This document shows, in pieces, positions 24,771-37,900 of a stretch of 64,000 nt of DNA (position 1 is the first letter of the stretch; every line of letters begins with the position of its first letter). The notes under the pieces were generated by a model. It made no database searches. It was not told the DNA's origin and saw nothing but the letters and a program-made list of their open reading frames with translations. The translations under genes were made by a program, and so were the position numbers. The stretch lies in contig CM049317.1 of the NCBI GenBank assembly GCA_026874595.1, forward strand, positions 64,066,118 to 64,130,117. Reading direction: 5' to 3'. This DNA is from Sipunculus nudus (Eukaryota > Annelida > Sipuncula > Golfingiida > Sipunculidae).

Positions 24771-25328
24771 ATAAAACAGTTTGAGAATTTAAGATCATGG
24801 TCTTCTATTACGGGAGCTGATTCATGACTAGTTTTAAAATCAATGGGCAGGGGGACGCAGGCTTTTTTTGGGTGGGTGAGGACTCTAGATAGATTCTAAC
24901 CTGTGCAGAGCTGTATTAGTTTTGTACCCAAAACCTCAAACTAAGGAACCATACTTTGCTGATGACATCTGAGATCGGGATAGTAAGGATGATTTTGGAT
25001 GGGGACAAATTCTAATTTTGACACAACTTTTTTTAATGTGAATATTTACTGTTGTTTGGTGTTGATCAGGCTATCTCTATATATTTCATTATCATGGATA
25101 ATTACAACCCATAAATGATGAACTCGGTTAGTCTGAAACACGGTTATCAAGAAGAGAATATCGCAATAGGAAACAAAGATGCAAAAGTAATACACAGAAC
25201 TCATTCAATTTGTACGTAATCGGTTCGAACCTTACTGTTCTGTGGATTATATTGGGCGAGGTATTCTTTATATACACATGACATTTGTTGTAACACATGC
25301 AAAAGCACAAAGATTTTTAAAAATATGC

Positions 25329-25334
25329 TTTATT
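25329..25334 (-). terminator. polyadenylation signal AATAAA, ten-cysteine copy 2
   Basis: AATAAA on the minus strand, about 42 bases past the stop codon, in the same relative position as in copy 1. Confidence 0.55.
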
Positions 25335-25375
25335 TAAATTAGCTTTAAATAAATAACATTCAGAAATGTCTTCAT

Positions 25376-25914
25376 CTACGCGCCACAGTTGGGATCATAG
25401 TTGCCTTCAGGATTACAGCACAGGACTTCAGTGTGGAAGAAGGCAGGCTGCCAGAAGGTCGGGAATACACACTCGTCTCCACTCACCAGAGACTCAGTGT
25501 TCAGATTCCAGATTCCTCCGATGTAGTTATCCCCCAGTGTCTCATTGGCTCTTCTACAGTAAACCTGACCATAGGTGCGGCCTTGGGAATCCTGAAAATA
25601 ATAAGGTTATGAAGTAATGTTCCGGATGATAAAGCTAACCATCCCTTGCGTCAAAATCTGAATTCACATACATGTGTATGGGAACATATTAACATGTACT
25701 AGTTATACAGAAGCTGTCAATCGGGTCATTCATTAGGCTTGTTAATTTGCTTTTACTGATTATAATAAAATACATATACACACTGCACGGAATCCAGTTC
25801 AATCACCTTTTTCTAGATCTAGATTTTTGCACAAAATTATAACGACAAATGTCATCATTTTTACTTTTGCATAATTAGTCCTTTGAAATATTCCGTTGTG
25901 GTCTATTGGGACGG

Positions 25915-25970
<56 letters not shown>

Positions 25971-26865
25971 ACATTTGTAATTTCTTAATATATATATGTA
26001 ATATTTGTAATTTTTTAGCGGAAACAAAATGCTTCTTTGAAACTTGGGATATGTTTTCTAGTTTACCACTTCGTTATGTATATTTTTGGAATATATGAAT
26101 ATGTATGTATGTATGTACATTAGGGTAGCTGTTGGAAAGGTTGAAGTTCTGGTCGAAATTTTCGCCAAGAGTAGTGCAGTTTTCGGCACAAGCTGTCTCA
26201 TCGTCCACGGTACAGGACTCTACGTCCGTCTTACTCCAGGTCTCAAGTTGCAACAGAACCAGCTCTTCATCAATCAACAAGGCACATTCACAACTGCAAT
26301 CATTATAAAATATAAAAATAAGTATATGTAAAACTGATGTTCAAAAAATTATTAGTAAATATCAATATGTGTTTTATAGATAGAGTACGGAACAAAACTT
26401 CACGAATAAATGATTGTAATGGACAAGAGCTGTATAATTATAAAAGAAGGCAAGGGAATTATAGGTATCTGTACAATGATTATGGAGATGATAGATTTGT
26501 ACGAATAAATATATGGATTTATCAATCAGTGAACTGATTATTCTCGAACTAAGTTCAATTGAATATATTCAAGATTTCCATCAGAAGAAAATGTTTAAAA
26601 GCTAGTTTGACCAAATTGAATAAATTAGACATAGTGATATATTTGATATGGATTTAATTGTTTAACAGTCATGGTCAGTTGTTACTTCAAGACATTGTGC
26701 CTAAAGAACCAAAGAAAAGTCAAAGATTCTGTTTAAACTTAAAACATTTTGTATACAGTTAACATAAGCAAGATACCCTGTAAAATTAACTCACGTGGTC
26801 ACATTTTGGGCGTAGGATCCTGCAATGCACAGTAGCAGGAGCGAGAGGACGGCCTTGGTCAGCAT
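25376..26865 (-). CDS. secreted ten-cysteine protein, copy 2 (unknown function)
   Basis: The exons are 26865-26795, 26293-26119 and 25591-25376 (71, 175 and 216 bp), giving 153 residues, the same exon lengths as copy 1. The signal peptide reads MLTKAVLSLLL...GSYA. All ten mature cysteines of copy 1 are kept (C25-x-C27, C51, C59-x3-C63, C94, C123, C140-C141, C151), as are the NVT, NLS and NET sequons. Few residues differ from copy 1, for example NN to EL near residue 34, N64 to T, A104 to N and L124 to V; most are conservative or surface-like. Introns are 501 and 527 bp. It is the block B duplicate of copy 1, and both look intact. It is divergent from exon 1 of copy 3, 2.1 kb away. Function unknown; secretion and disulfide bonding are inferred. 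Confidence 0.82.
25920..25967. repeat. (AT)n microsatellite in intron 2 of copy 2
   Basis: Pure AT run. The matching intron of copy 1 carries only short AT tracts, so the repeat expanded after the duplication. Confidence 0.8.
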
Positions 26866-26911
26866 GTTGATGGATGGTCAGTTTCGTACTGATGTTTCAT
26901 CGGTCACGTGG

Positions 26912-26925
26912 GTGTATATATACAC
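26912..26925 (-). promoter_or_regulatory. TATA-like box of ten-cysteine copy 2
   Basis: A GTGTATATATACAC palindrome about 50 bases upstream of the start codon, corresponding to the TATATAAA of copy 1. It is weaker as a TATA consensus than that of copy 1. Confidence 0.4.
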
Positions 26926-28151
26926 TTGGGAATCATGGGAGGGGGCAACACCTGGCGCGTTATCACGTAGACATGTTAAGAGAGACCGCTCCTACGATCC
27001 TATCATATGACCAGCAGATCCTTATCTGCTGGCAAGCATTTGATTGTGGATTGCTATTCACAGACCTCCCTGACTGTTATCACCATTTCTGCAACTGGAC
27101 ACGTTTAAGCACCGTTAGTAGGACGGATGACACACACCATCACTCAATAATATATCAAAACTATTAAAACGTCGCTTAGATACAAAGTAAAATGACATCA
27201 CATTTTTAGTTAAGATATTTATCTCACCAAGAAACCCGTAGTGAAGAGCTACAAATAAAACAAATAGATACTTTATCCACAAAGTATCTCAATATAATAT
27301 CTTTTAATCTTCTATAATGAACATATTGTTGCATATTTTAATCATGTTCAGCAACACTGGTGCAAAATATTGAAACGTCGTTAATATGTATTAAAAAATT
27401 GGCACAATATATAAAAAAATATGAAATATGTCCAAATTATACATAGCAATGGGCATCATGTATATAAAATAATTAATATATGTCCAAGAAATACATAGAA
27501 ATTGGCATAATACATACATAGAAATGGGCATAATACATAAAAAAGATAGAAATACTTGTCCCAAAAAATACTTATCAGAATTCGTCTAAGTGGAAAAAGA
27601 AATTCGTTAAACTTTTTCTTGGATTCCAATCGTTACATACGTCAAAGAAACAGTGAGATATGTTCATGGTGTCTGAATGTGTGAACTTGGGAATTTGGGA
27701 CGGGAGGGTAAATTAAATATACGGATCTTGATCCCGCTAAAAGCTCCCTTTTTTTGCCTGAAGCCTCATTTATGTTGTCATACAGCATGTCTTTATAATA
27801 TATATCTACTCTCCTCAAAATTTAATAATTTATTCCTTTTCTTTTAAATAATTCAGAACTCTTTTTTAATATTTTAATGATATTTTAATATTAATGGGCA
27901 ATAGTAAGGATGCCATATACATTGGAGTGTAATGAGAGGTAATAAAACAATTTAATCCCTAGCGGAAAGAAACCTCTAGGACAATTGCTAATTGATGCAG
28001 TCAGAACCGGTCATTCGAACGAATTGTACAGTTTCTAGATCATGTAGCACGTACCTCCCACCCCGGGCCCATCAAGAATGACCTTTTTCAATGATTTTGT
28101 GCTTTATGCTGGCCAAAATCATGGCTAACAGAAGGGAGATGATAGTATTTA

Positions 28152-28154
<3 letters not shown>

Positions 28155-28245
<91 letters not shown>
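28155..28245. repeat. (AT)n(AG)n compound microsatellite
   Basis: An AT run followed by about 38 bp of AG repeats. Chance open frames cross it on both strands and are not genes. Confidence 0.85.
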
Positions 28246-28246
<1 letters not shown>

Positions 28247-28952
28247 ATATATAACAAGTTCGTTCATGTGCCCAAGATTATTCCCTTTTCCAAAGAAAGA
28301 TTATTGTATACAAGTTATATTACTGTATTTTAAGGTAATGCACTTGTAAAATTCAAATTACTTTTTTTTTAATAGAATTGTCTTTGCAGTGACGACTGGT
28401 CATGATAATGCGAAATGGTCATGGTGTTGTAAATACTACCCAGTATCAGTATATGTAGTGGTGCACATGAAGTCTTAGCTTGGCCACCAGGTAAATTCAT
28501 CATCAATCATTCAGAGCCTGTACATAACGATAGACCTCTATATCTTTATGAGTTTTCGACAGCACTAATTCGTGAAACGTTCTGAATTATTTTAATTAAA
28601 TTTTGTAGTAGAATAACCAAATCAGTGTTTGTTTTGTGAACAGTCAATATCACCTAATGTCAAGACATTTCAAGATATTAATGTGGAATGGTGTAGCTGG
28701 CCTGAATGCTGATTCCGATGCCGGCGGAGGTATGAGCTGAATGAGTGTTTTACAGTTTGACATATAAATATATATATATACATATATACATATATATATT
28801 GCTACACTTATTGTGTGGGCGTGATGAAGGCGTGAACTCGCCCTGCATTTAGGAAGTAAGGTCAAGGGGACAAATAAATCATCCCTTGACCACATGACCG
28901 AGCCACAACCATCTGTCACAAATACATGGGCGACCATTCTTAAACCCCGGCT

Positions 28953-31900
28953 ATGTTGCTGTGCATTTTTCTGCTTGTTTTTCCTGTGGTTAACTCTTCC
29001 CAGGAAGTATCGTGAGTGTATCTTGTTTACTTTAGGTTGTTACCACCTCAATAATGTATTTTGCAAAAAAAATATACTTTTAACTTTTCATTCGTTTGCA
29101 AGTTTCATGAAATATAATGAATTTTTTGTTACGCCGTGATTATCAATATGCAAAGTTATTGCCGGGCGGCGGAGTTCTTGTTAGAAGAACATATAACGAA
29201 GCGGACAACACTACAATTCTTTATTCCCTCGGTGTATATATACACAGTGCGGTGCAGGTCTGACCTGCAAAGACAAAGGACTGCCGGTAATACACAGTGC
29301 ACACGTCCACTCTGGGCACGTGCAGGAGGTGTTCTGCCATATATGTCTTTTACACTAATATATTTTACGTAATACAGTAAGAGCCAATAATATTCTTACG
29401 GTACACAAGTATAGGATAGCACGTGGATGCTTAGGGCAAACTATATATTATAGTCATTCCAGAAATATTATCACATTAGACATCATATACATGTACGGAA
29501 AAACACTGGAATGTCTAGGATAAACCCTATACTGTCATATTAAGGAATACTGCTTAGTCACATCGATATTTCAATACATATTTAGATATAATTAAACGTA
29601 CCTGCAAAGACAAAGGACTGCCGGTAATACACAGTGCACACGTCCACTCCGGGCACGTGCATGAGGTGTTCTGTGCAAGACCACGGTCAAAATCCCTGGT
29701 GTCGCCAGGCAGAACAAATGCAGAGACCTTGACTTGCGCAGACAATGAGCAACCGGACAGTGTGAAAAACACAGGGGATAACTCAGAAAAACGGAGGGGA
29801 TCACAATATACCAATTGAAGAAGCAAAATATTCCACGCATGGTTCTGATATCATTTGATGGCGTAACACTCTCCCCTGTCAAGATAAAATGATGGCCTCA
29901 TCATTATTTTAGCAATATCAATAAATGCGGTTTGCGGGTACTTTAAGTATCAAAACTGTCCGAAATCGTAGTATTTTTTATATAAGTGTGAAGATAGTGT
30001 AGGTGGATAATCTACAATGTAAGCATTCGATCTCATCCAACCAGGACGTTTTCTTTGTCTGGACGGACGACTCTTGACATAAGGTGCACAAGACTCTATA
30101 GTAGAGACAGGAGAATTTGCATCTGGCACATCGCTATCTGCATCAGCTCATGTCGTGTAATATTCTGATTACTCATATCCTCTAAGTCAGCTGATGTCTT
30201 AGACACATTGGTAAAAGAATGATCACTGCTTTCTCGAGTTTTGCCCTCAGCTCTTGTTACGAGAGCTGATCTATGGGATCTATTTATACTCGTTTCACTG
30301 AGACTCCTTCGTTTAAGGTTAGTTGTCAGGTTATCAGTATGTTCAGGCTCATTCTGAATACTACTTGTAGAGTGTTCAGAGGAATGATCTTAAATAGGCT
30401 CATTGGTTTCAGCTCTTGGAACATCTCCCTCTAAATAACCGGAGGAAATACTCTGTGCTGCCGTAGAAGTATTCCGTGTTCTTAAGAATGGAACAACGGC
30501 ACATTCAGTATCTGAATAATCAGATTCAACTGAGCCAGAAGCGAGCTCAAGGTCTGCATATCAGACGATTTAGGGTGTTTGACTGTTAGATGGTAATTGA
30601 TCTGTTAAGGGTATAGTATCAATGGGAAGCAGAAGATTTCTGTGTAACGTACAGGCCGGACCTGAACGGTTTTCATGTTTTACCTCGTAAACTGGAATGC
30701 CTTTATATGGTGTGTTTACCACAATATATACAGTAACTTCCCATCTGTCAGCTAATTTCTGTTTGATCTGTATATAAGTGTTACGAACTGAGACTGTCTC
30801 CCTTATCAAGAGAATGGCCCTTGATTTTCCGATCATAGTGTTTCCTACCATGGGCCTGAGAATTAGATATCTCTTTTTGGACTATACGGTATGCATCTTC
30901 AAGTTTCTGCCTTAATGACTGCACATACGAAGAGTAGTCATTTTGTGGGCTGTTTTCAGTTAACCCAAGAAGGATATCAATGGGCAAACGTGGGTGATGA
31001 CCGAATATCAGGTAAAATGGCCAGAAGCCAGTTGTTTCATGCTTGCTGCTATAATATGCGTGGACAATTGGGCCAATGTGAGACTTCCAATCGGCCTTCA
31101 TTTCGGGAGATAAGGTCCCTAAAATTTTAATAAGTGTGCGGTTGAAACGCTCACATTGCCCATTGCCTTGGGGGTGATACGGCGTTGTATGAGATTTTGT
31201 GGTACCAGTGAGCGTGCACAGTTCCTGAATCACACGTGACTCAAAATTACGACCTTGGTCGCTGTATAACCGTTGAGGCATACCGTAATGACATACATAG
31301 GTGTCAAACAGTGATTTGGCTGTGACCTTAGCTGTCTGGTTTCTTGTTGGAATGGCTTGAGAATAACGGGTGAAATGGTCGGTCATGACTAACACGTTTT
31401 CTAGTCCGCCCCTACTGGGTTCTAGTGTGAGGAAATCAACACAAAGGATCTCCATTGGCTGACAAGAATCAATATTGGTTAGTGGTGCTCTCCGATTGGT
31501 TAGGCTTTTTATGCATAAGCAACGAGGGCATTGAGAAATATACTTATTTACCTCCGTAGCCATACAAGGCCAAAAGCATCTCTCTTGGAGAAACTGAAGG
31601 GTTCTCTCTTGTCCCATATGACCCATTTCATTATTTTGAAGGAAGGACTAATTGGTAAAATACACCTACATTGATATTTCTCTTTCTATAGAGGACATCA
31701 TCTTTTAGGACTAATTTCTTGCGGTCCCAAAGGAGCACTCTTACACCTTGGTTTTGCCTAGTTCTATCGATGTCGGTGTCACTTGTTGAAAACAAAGGTT
31801 CCCATTTTAGAAGTAATTGATTGATTTGCAACTTTTCCTCAGAGCTTAAATCAGGCCCAAATTTAAATTTTTTTAGGAAAAGTCTATTCACGTTCTACAG

Positions 31901-34900
31901 AAACAGTTGTAGATATGGAATGTACAGGAACAGCCTCGTGTAAATCGCACAGGATTGACCTGGATGGGAGTGGGACAAATTATGGACTTGTACATAGACT
32001 TTTGTGAGAGGTCCTCGTTTATTCGTTACTTTTTGGAGAGTCGGTATCACCACAATACCCTCGGATGAGGAGGAGTTTTTGTTTACCTCCGTGATCACAA
32101 GGGTGTTGGACTTAAGTATTGTATGTGTCATTCCTTGCACATCATGGCTGCTGTTTGCGGGGATTTTAACCTCACGAGCTCAGTAAACTCGTCCTAAACT
32201 ATTCGACAATATTTGGTTGTCATTTGTAGACATACACTGGTGGACAAGACGCCAAGACTCGTTTACACTCATTGTATCATAGAAATCCTTCCCAAGTGCG
32301 TCCTTGCAAGATACAAAGCACGGACTGATGACCTTAGTGCCAATCACCAAAGGCGTTTGTTTATTATACATGGTGTCTTGTACTACAAGCACAGGAGTTG
32401 GGAAAACATCATCACTACCAGAACCGGGGAGTTGAATTTCAAGATCAATGATACCTTCATAATCAAGACTATAACCCCTAGGAACGTGAATGTGTAGGTG
32501 TTCTTGAAGAGTATGAATGGGTATTTCAGGAAGGTATTGTTTGCAAAACCATATGGCTATTGTTGTGATCTGTGAACCAGTATCTAATAAGCCTTTTGTC
32601 CTGACCTCATTGACAATGATTTCGATTTCGTTGGGATTACCAATATGGGGTATCTGTTCTGCGGTCTTGACTTCGTTGGAGCTTTATCTGCACTAAAACC
32701 TGTACTACCCCTTAAACCAGTGCAGGCTTCTTTCAGTTTAAAGGATTTCCTTTAACGTCCATCTTAGCATGGCATTAACTACGTAGGTGATTTCTACGAC
32801 TACAATTTTTCACATAATTTCTGAGTTTGACCAGTGCCAGGGGACCCTGGATCATTCTGATTCTTTCTCGGATTTTTTTTTTATCCTTACTCTCTAATGC
32901 AGACAGTCGCTTAGTTATCGACTGAAGTGCTTTGTTAATCACCTGCAATGCATCATTAGATCCAGCAGGACTCTGCTGCAAATGAACCGGTCTCTGAAGG
33001 AATTTTCCTTTAGAAACAGACGGGACAGATGACACAACCGTGTCCTCAGATTCAACTGATCTAGCAGCGACAAATAACTGATCAAAAGACTCACCCTGAT
33101 CAAATCTACGTCGTATGGCTTCTTTTACCTCAATGTCTGTGAGCCCGTAAAAGAACTTCGTTCTTAAGAGTTCCCCCTCATTAGGTTGACAAAACCATGA
33201 GACAATCCTCTCTCCAGCTCTCTGTTTAGAGGAATGGAAGAGCTCGATTGACTGGCTATGTGTATAGACACTGCTAAAGATGGAGTAAAATTTAAGCAAC
33301 AATGTGGCTAAAGTAATGGATTCATCAAGGAACATCATAACATCAGCAGCTGTTCCTCTAACTGACTGCCGAACCATATGAAGTATGGTAGTTTCGGGGT
33401 ACTTACCATCTTTCATCAAGCACTTGACTTGATATCTCCATTGCTTATACGCGATATCTCCCTTCCCATCCCAAGAAAAGAGGGCAACTTTACAGGGGAC
33501 ATTGGGACCCCTGCATAATCTACCTGGTTTAATCTGGCCCGATGGAATTTGCTCGAGAGGTAGGTAATGTCTGTGTGTTTGTTCTGGTGGCCTATATGCT
33601 TTGTCAAGGTATCCCGGATCATGCTCATGGCCTTTATGGACATCAGGAGGGTATCTTATAGGCGTTGAATGGATAGGAGAGTTAAGTTCCTGTTTCGGCC
33701 TAGCGCCCTGTACTCTCGTAAACACCTCACTACGAGTATCCGGATCAAGACTATTTAAATTTCCACAACCTGCTCTACTAAAGACATTCTGAGTTGTGAT
33801 ACATCGGACTGTTTGTTTTCAGACATCTTGACACAAAGGTATGAAAATAAAGAAAAGAATCCCAACTGGAGATGTATAGTGGCTGCTCAAAATAAATTCA
33901 TTTAACCAAATGAGTTCATTTGACCAGAAGTAAATATGGTGATATGGACAAAATGTAATGTTCATATCACATTTGGTCGGGTTTAAACATGCTTATACTT
34001 CTGGCAGATTATGCTTCAACATTTGACTGGATTACCATAGGAATACGGTACCCACGCAAGTCTCACTGCGAGTGAATAATCATAAGGTCAGCATAAGGTA
34101 AGCAATAAATTAGCCGACTCGCAATGGAACCGTTGTTTATTATCATATGTCTGAAGCATTAACCTCTTAATTTAAGCATTGAAGAAAATTTACAACTTAA
34201 ATTATCGTTCAAACTACATCGAAGGATCTCAGATTCAATAAACACTGCGAACAAAGAGGGAACCGCATTGACCTATTTCAATTAGCATTAGTCTTCTGTC
34301 TACACTTATGTGGTGCCAAAAGCAAGCAGTTGATTTCAGTTGATTACAATCATCATGCACTAATCAAATATGCTATTAATAGTATGTTTAACATGTAATG
34401 TTTAACAGGGAAGTCTATGCAAATATTTACAAATATTTACAAATCACATGCGTGAATACAAAGCAGCATGCAAACAAAGCATACAAATAAAAGAAGTTCA
34501 CAATACAACTACTATCCATGCCAGTAACAGTTCCGTTGTGAAGAGTCACTCTCACAGCTCCACCTCAGGTTTTCACGGTTGATCAGGCCGTGCCTATGTC
34601 CAGCATGAAGGTTCAGAGCCGGTTCCCACACAAGGTTATGTAGCTGGCGCTCTCAGTCACAGACAATGAAGAAACTCCAATACAGCACAAGGCGGAGACA
34701 CAACACCGACAACACAGTAAACAGAAAACATGTAACAGTTGAAACAATCCTGTCTGGATTATTGTTTACGTGGCCACTTATGTTTACTAGCAGGTCATCC
34801 TAGTCAATCAAGCAATGTCTGCTTTAATTAATTAAAAGCTGCATTCCATGGATAATTGCAATAAGAAAGTCATATAAGGCGATTTGTTGTATTTATAGTC

Positions 34901-37900
34901 AGAAAGGCGTGGTAATAGAGCACAGCGGAAAGTAGAAAAGTTTTGAATGCTCTTAGAAGTTCATGCAGAAACACCAATGGTACATGCGTATGCGTGTGTT
35001 GAATCCACCCGTCCACTCCGGGCACGTGCATGAAGTGTTCTGCCATATATATCTTAAACACTAATATATTTTACGTAATACAGTAAGAGCCAATAATATT
35101 CTTACGGTACACAATTATAGGATAGCACGTGGATGCCTAGGGCAAACTATATAATGTAGTCATTCCAGAAATATTATCACATTAGACATCATACATGTAC
35201 GGAAAAACACTGGAATGTCTAGGATAAACCCTATACTGTCATATTAAGGAATACTGCTTAGTCAGACCGATATTTCAATACATATTTATATATAATTAAA
35301 CGTACCTGCAAAGACAAAGGACTGCCGGTAATACACAGTGCACACGTCCACTCCGGGCACATGCATGAGGTGTTCTGCGCAAGACCACGGTCAAAATCCC
35401 TGGTGTCGCCAGGCAGAACAAATGCAGAGACCGTGACTTGCGCAGACAATTAGCAACCGGACAGTGTGAAAAACACAGGGGATAACTCAGAAAAACGGAG
35501 GGGATCACAATATACCAATTGAAGAAGCAAAATATTCCACGCATGGTTCTGATATCATTTGATGGCGTAACACTCTCCCCTGTCAAGATAAAATGATGGC
35601 CTCATCATTATTTTAGCAATATCAATAAATGCGGTTTGCGGGTACTTTAAGTATCAAAACTGTCCGAAATCGTAGTATTTTTTATATAAGTGTGAAGATA
35701 GTGTAGGTGGATAATCTACAATGTAAGCATTCGATCTCATCCAACCAGGACGTTTTCTTTGTCTGGACGGACGACTCTTGACATAAGGTGCACAAGACTC
35801 TATAGTAGAGACAGGAGAATTTGCATCTGGCACATCGCTATCTGCATCAGCTCATGTCGTGTAATATTCTGATTACTCATATCCTCTAAGTCAGCTGATG
35901 TCTTAGACACATTGGTAAAAGAATGATCACTGCTTTCTCGAGTTTTGCCCTCAGCTCTTGTTACGAGAGCTGATCTATGGGATCTATTTATACTCGTTTC
36001 ACTGAGACTCCTTCGTTTAAGGTTAGTTGTCAGGTTATCAGTATGTTCAGGCTCATTCTGAATACTACTTGTAGAGTGTTCAGAGGAATGATCTTAAATA
36101 GGCTCATTGGTTTCAGCTCTTGGAACATCTCCCTCTAAATAACCGGAGGAAATACTCTGTGCTGCCGTAGAAGTATTCCGTGTTCTTAAGAATGGAACAA
36201 CGGCACATTCAGTATCTGAATAATCAGATTCAACTGAGCCAGAAGCGAGCTCAAGGTCTGCATATCAGACGATTTAGGGTGTTTGACTGTTAGATGGTTA
36301 TTGATCTGTTAAGGGTATAGTATCAATGGGAAGCAGAAGATTTCTGTGTAACGTACAGGCCGGACCTGAACGGTTTTCAGGTTTTACCTCGTAAACTGGA
36401 ATGCCTTTATATGGTGTGTTTACCACAATATATACAGTAACTTCCCATCTGTCAGCTAATTTCTGTTTGATCTGTATATAAGTGTTACGAACTGAGACTG
36501 TCTCCCTTATCAAGAGAATGGCCCTTGATTTTCCGATCATAGTGTTTCCTACCATGGGCCTGAGAATTAGATATCTCTTTTTGGACTATACGGTATGCAT
36601 CTTCAAGTTTCTGCCTTAATGACTGCACATACGAAGAGTAGTCATTTTGTGGGCTGTTTTCAGTTAACCCAAGAAGGATATCAATGGGCAAACGTGGGTG
36701 ATGACCGAATATCAGGTAAAATGGCCAGAAGCCAGTTGTTTCATGCTTGCTGCTATAATATGCGTGGACAATTGGGCCAATGTGAGACTTCCAATCGGCC
36801 TTCATTTCGGGAGATAAGGTCCCTAAAATTTTAATAAGTGTGCGGTTGAAACGCTCACATTGCCCATTGCCTTGGGGGTGATATGGCGTTGTATGAGATT
36901 TTGTGGTACCAGTGAGCGTGCACAGTTCCTGAATCACACGTGACTCAAAATTACGACCTTGGTCGCTGTATAACCGTTGAGGCATACCGTAATGACATAC
37001 ATAGGTGTCAAACAGTGATTTGGCTGTGACCTTAGCTGTCTGGTTTCTTGTTGGAATGGCTTGAGAATAACGGGTGAAATGGTCGGTCATGACTAACACG
37101 TTTTCTAGTCCGCCCCTACTGGGTTCTAGTGTGAGGAAATCAACACAAAGGATCTCCATTGGCTGACAAGAATCAATATTGGTTAGTGGTGCTCTCCGAT
37201 TGGTTAGGCTTTTTATGCATAAGCAACGAGGGCATTGAGAAATATACTTATTTACCTCCGTAGCCATACAAGGCCAAAAGCATCTCTCTTGAAGAAACTG
37301 AAGGGTTCTCTCTTGTCCCATATGACCCATTTCATTATTTTGAAGGAAGGACTAATTGGTAAAATACACCTACATTGATATTTCTCTTTCTATAGAGGAC
37401 ATCATCTTTTAGGACTAATTTCTTGCGGTCCCAAAGGAGCACTCTTACACCTTGGTTTTGCCTAGTTCTATCGATGTCGGTGTCACTTGTTGAAAACAAA
37501 GGTTCCCATTTTAGAAGTAATTGATTGATTTGCAACTTTTCCTCAGGGCTTAAATCAGGCCCAAATTTAAAATTTTTTAGGAAAAGTCTATTCACGTTCT
37601 ACAGAAACAGTTGTAGATATGGAATGTACAGGAACAGCCTCGTGTAAATCGCACAGGATTGACCTGGATGGGAGTGGGACAAATTATGGACTTGTACATA
37701 GACTTTTGTGAGAGGTCCTCGTTTATTCGTTACTTTTTGGAGAGTCGGTATCACCACAATACCCTCGGATGAGGAGAAGTTTTTGTTTACCTCCGTGATC
37801 ACAAGGGTGTTGGACTTAAGTATTGTATGTGTCATTCCTTGCACATCATGGCTGCTGTTTGCGGGGATTTTAACCTCACGAGCTCAGTAAACTCGTCCTA

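Larger units (their letters stand above)
26866..28800. other. divergent intergenic region between copies 2 and 3
   Basis: Homologous to 9532-11820 in block A. It contains a local degenerate repeat around 'ATATGTCCAA.AAATACATAG' (27420-27560) that is expanded relative to block A. A head-to-head arrangement leaves this as the only 5' space for both genes. Confidence 0.5.
15413..29015. repeat. segmental duplication, block B (interrupted)
   Basis: 15413-15840 matches 6972-7463 and 24771 to about 29015 matches 7462 to about 12000. The two parts join without a gap at the insertion point when the 15841-24770 segment is removed. It contains ten-cysteine copy 2 and exon 1 of copy 3. Confidence 0.75.

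Noticed and set aside
29136-29372. 78-codon plus-strand open frame
   Set aside because: Lies within LTR 1 and crosses its TATA region; no domain.
29881-30569. env gene of an endogenous retrovirus
   Set aside because: No signal peptide, fusion peptide or transmembrane segment could be read; frames are short and broken, so only an LTR retroelement without env is supported.
32213-32497. 94-codon plus-strand open frame, repeated at 37917-38201
   Set aside because: Antisense shadow of the retroelement protease region; repetition only reflects the tandem duplication.
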